A stretch of DNA of 64,000 bases from Owenia fusiformis (taxonomy: Eukaryota; Annelida; Polychaeta; Sabellida; Oweniidae). Every line of letters begins with the position of its first letter. Positions within the stretch are counted from its first letter, which is position 1. A program made the translations under genes and the position numbers. The stretch spans positions 12,106,931 through 12,170,930 of the forward strand of contig CAIIXF020000003.1 of the NCBI GenBank assembly GCA_903813345.2. Direction: 5' to 3'. The notes beneath the pieces are model-generated. The model did not search any database. It had not been told where the DNA came from and was given only the letters and a program-made list of their open reading frames with translations. This document shows, piece by piece, positions 61,745-64,000 of this stretch.

Positions 61745-62220
61745 CAGTGAATGTTCAAAATGTGACACTAGAGTTAATGCACAAAATGTGACACATGACT
61801 ATGGTGAATGGTCAAAATGTGACATAATAATGATTGTTCAAAATGTGACACTGCAGTGAATATTCAAAATGTGACACTAAAGGGAATATTCAAAATGTGA
61901 CACTACAGTGAAATACATCAAAATGTGACACTACAGTGAATGTTCAAAATGTGACACTGCAGCGAATTTTCAAAATGTGACACTACAGTGAATGTTCAAA
62001 ATGTGTCACTACAGTGATTTCTCAAAATGTGACACTACAGTGAATGTTCAAAATGTGTCACTACAGTGAATTCTCAAAAGGTGGCAATCAAGAATTTTCA
62101 AAATGTGACATTATTAGTGAATGCTAAAAATGTGACTGCAGTGAATGTTCAAAATGTGACACTGCAGAGAATGCTCAAAATTGGAACTACAAAGAATGAC
62201 ATCAAAATGTGACACTACAT
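61745..62220 (+). repeat. ~26-bp minisatellite, about 18 copies
   Basis: Unit TGAATGTTCAAAATGTGACA plus CTACAG, with length changes in some copies. It starts only about 50 bp upstream of the exon acceptor at 61695. Confidence 0.92.
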
Positions 62221-62750
62221 TCAGGGGTATATAAACTTTAATTTTGATTGGGGACATGCTCTCAAAATCTCTTATAACGATTTTTATATAAAAGTTGGGT
62301 ACAAAGTCAAACTAAACATACAAAGTTTACAATAGCCACACCTCCAACATAAAATATACTGATTCCTGAGGACAAAATATAAATGACTTATGTCGATATG
62401 ATGTTTTTCAAATATCATGCCACTATTTCATTTAAAATCCTAATTTCATTTAGACATCTGACCAAATATGGAGATTAAGATACAGAAAATTCTGAATCGG
62501 TCACAATGAATCAAAAAAGGTTCTCTTTTGGCCAAATAATTGTCAGATTTACCTTAAATTCAGATTACCATAGTAACCATTATCTTTTCACAATTAAAGT
62601 AGAGATGCTGATTTTTTACAAATCAGTTACCAGATCTTTTTTGGATGTTATGTGAAAATTTCCCCAAAAAATGTTACAATCTTTTGAAATAAGAGCATTT
62701 TCTGGTGAACTGATAGCATTTTCCGGTGAACTGATTGAACGTCTTGGTAT

Positions 62751-63170
62751 TAAGGTCAGGGTGCATGATGGGAAATTTTCTGCATTCCTCAATTGAGTCA
62801 CATGTTATTTTTCAAACAAGAATCACTCCTTCCCCACATTGTCTATATCTTCCAGTTTTGCAAAAAGAGTGCACTTATGTGCCTAGAAAAGACTTGTGAG
62901 AAGAATGTTTTGATAAAGTGTATAGAAAACAAGAAAATTCAGTGAAAAAAATCAGAAAAATTTCAGAAATTTTTTTCACTGAATTTTCTCATTTTTTATA
63001 CATTTTACAAAACAAACCTTCTCACAAGGCTTTTCTAGGCACATAAGTGCACTCTTTGTGCAAACTTGGAAGATGTAGACAATGTGGGGAAGGAGTTATT
63101 CTTGTTTGAAAAATAACATGTGACTCAATTGAGGAATGCAGAAAATTTCCCAACATGCACCCTGTCCTTA
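62751..63170. mobile_element. 420-bp imperfect palindrome (long hairpin MITE)
   Basis: TAAGGTCAGGGTGCATGATG at the left pairs with the right end CATGCACCCTGTCCTTA. Arms of about 205 bp contain TGACTCAATTGAGGAATGC, CCACATTGTCTA, GTGCACTTATGTGCCTAGAA and AAATTCAGTGAAAAAAAT and their mirrors, differing at scattered positions. TTAA occurs at both tips (62750-62753 and 63168-63171). No coding potential. Confidence 0.88.
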
Positions 63171-63450
63171 AACATATCTGAAAGTTATTACTGAAAATTT
63201 GAAGGTAAAATCTGAAAGTATGAAGTCTCAAATCACCATGGTCTGGAAATGGTGATATAAAATCCAGGTGTCATTTATTTATGGTGAGCACTACTTCAAG
63301 TGATTTTGCGTCAGAATTGTCAATAATGAACCCACCCTGGAATTTTTAAAAAGCGACCCTCCCCTTGAGAAATCCTGGACTGCCACTTCTGGTGCTGATA
63401 TAATAATTCCACCTTTACTTCTGCATCTGCATCGTTCTAATAACTTCCAA

Positions 63451-63482
63451 CATGGGCTTTCAACTATAGTTGAAAGCCCATG
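63451..63482. repeat. Perfect 32-bp palindrome with flanking direct repeat
   Basis: CATGGGCTTTCAACTA followed at once by its exact reverse complement. CTTCCAA occurs directly on both sides (63444-63450 and 63483-63489), like a target duplication around a minute hairpin. Confidence 0.85.
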
Positions 63483-64000
63483 CTTCCAATAATGAAAAAG
63501 TGCAACACCTACTTTACATTTGTTTACTGTTCAGGACTGAAGATAGTCAATGCAAAATATTCCTTTAGATTTTAATGCAGAAACTAGTGCACTGTGATTG
63601 GATATTTTTGACACCTATCCCAAGTAATAAATCAGCTAATTTATGAACAAGTTTATTAGTTAAATTATTCACCTCTTTATACTTGTACAACAAACATATA
63701 CCCTGCTAAATCCCCCAGATTGAATGACCAAGCAAGCAATAAATGATATTATTAAATCAATCCCATTACATTTTCACTAATAAAGTGATGCATCACAATT
63801 AAAAAAATGCAATGTTAAAAGTTGTGTTATTCAATGATTATTTATTCCAGTTGTTTTAATCAAAACACTGAAAAACATAACTCCAAAGTTAAAATAGTTG
63901 AGTCATTATTTATGATTTTTATATATAACTTCTCACGAAACATTTGATTGTCAGAACCACAACTCAGAACACCAATGATTGTTTTAAGAGGTTTTCTGGA

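Larger units (their letters stand above)
61696..64000. other. SLC9A: NHE intron upstream of the first visible exon
   Basis: No coding exon found in this 2.3 kb. It holds a 26-bp minisatellite, a 420-bp palindrome and a perfect 32-bp palindrome, listed separately. Confidence 0.7.

Overview
The window is AT-rich eukaryotic nuclear DNA from an animal, probably a marine invertebrate; I cannot name the species. Evidence: long introns with GT/AG borders, a metazoan-type plasma-membrane Na+/H+ exchanger, an L1/Tx1-like LINE, an intron-containing hAT transposon, and many hairpin MITEs, minisatellites and G/C homopolymer runs. No bacterial-style genes, tRNA, rRNA or CRISPR were seen.

One host gene spans nearly everything on the minus strand: an SLC9A (NHE) exchanger. 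Ten exons join without a frame break into 682 codons (61439-61695, 60962-61179, 59987-60189, 58842-58931, 58136-58206, 15832-16047, 11719-11878, 5655-5895, 3756-3887, 1-458). The 5' exons lie beyond base 64000 and the stop codon beyond base 1. The first five exons encode the last transmembrane helices and the juxtamembrane CHP-binding-type helix; the last five encode the cytosolic tail. A 42-kb intron separates the two halves. It holds two candidate alternative first exons (56012-56058 and 17243-17265) whose donors match the phase of the first tail exon, so tail-only or altered transcripts are possible.

Mobile DNA fills the introns. A 5'-truncated L1/Tx1-like LINE (7949-11213, plus strand) has an intact reverse-transcriptase ORF, a poly-A tail and a perfect 15-bp target duplication. 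A hAT element (26049-30109) has an apparently intact three-exon ZBED-type transposase on the minus strand. A 4.4-kb foldback-like element (37023-41456) has ends made of inverted tandem arrays of a ~105-bp unit and is bracketed by a perfect 8-bp direct repeat. A 2-kb CCATGG-rich block (19880-21940) contains a 310-bp palindrome and ~120-bp tandem units. Several hairpin or TIR MITEs, five minisatellites and at least three interspersed families with two to four local copies complete the picture.

Coordinates of splice sites, repeats and termini were read by eye. Homology calls come from motif recognition, not from a database search.
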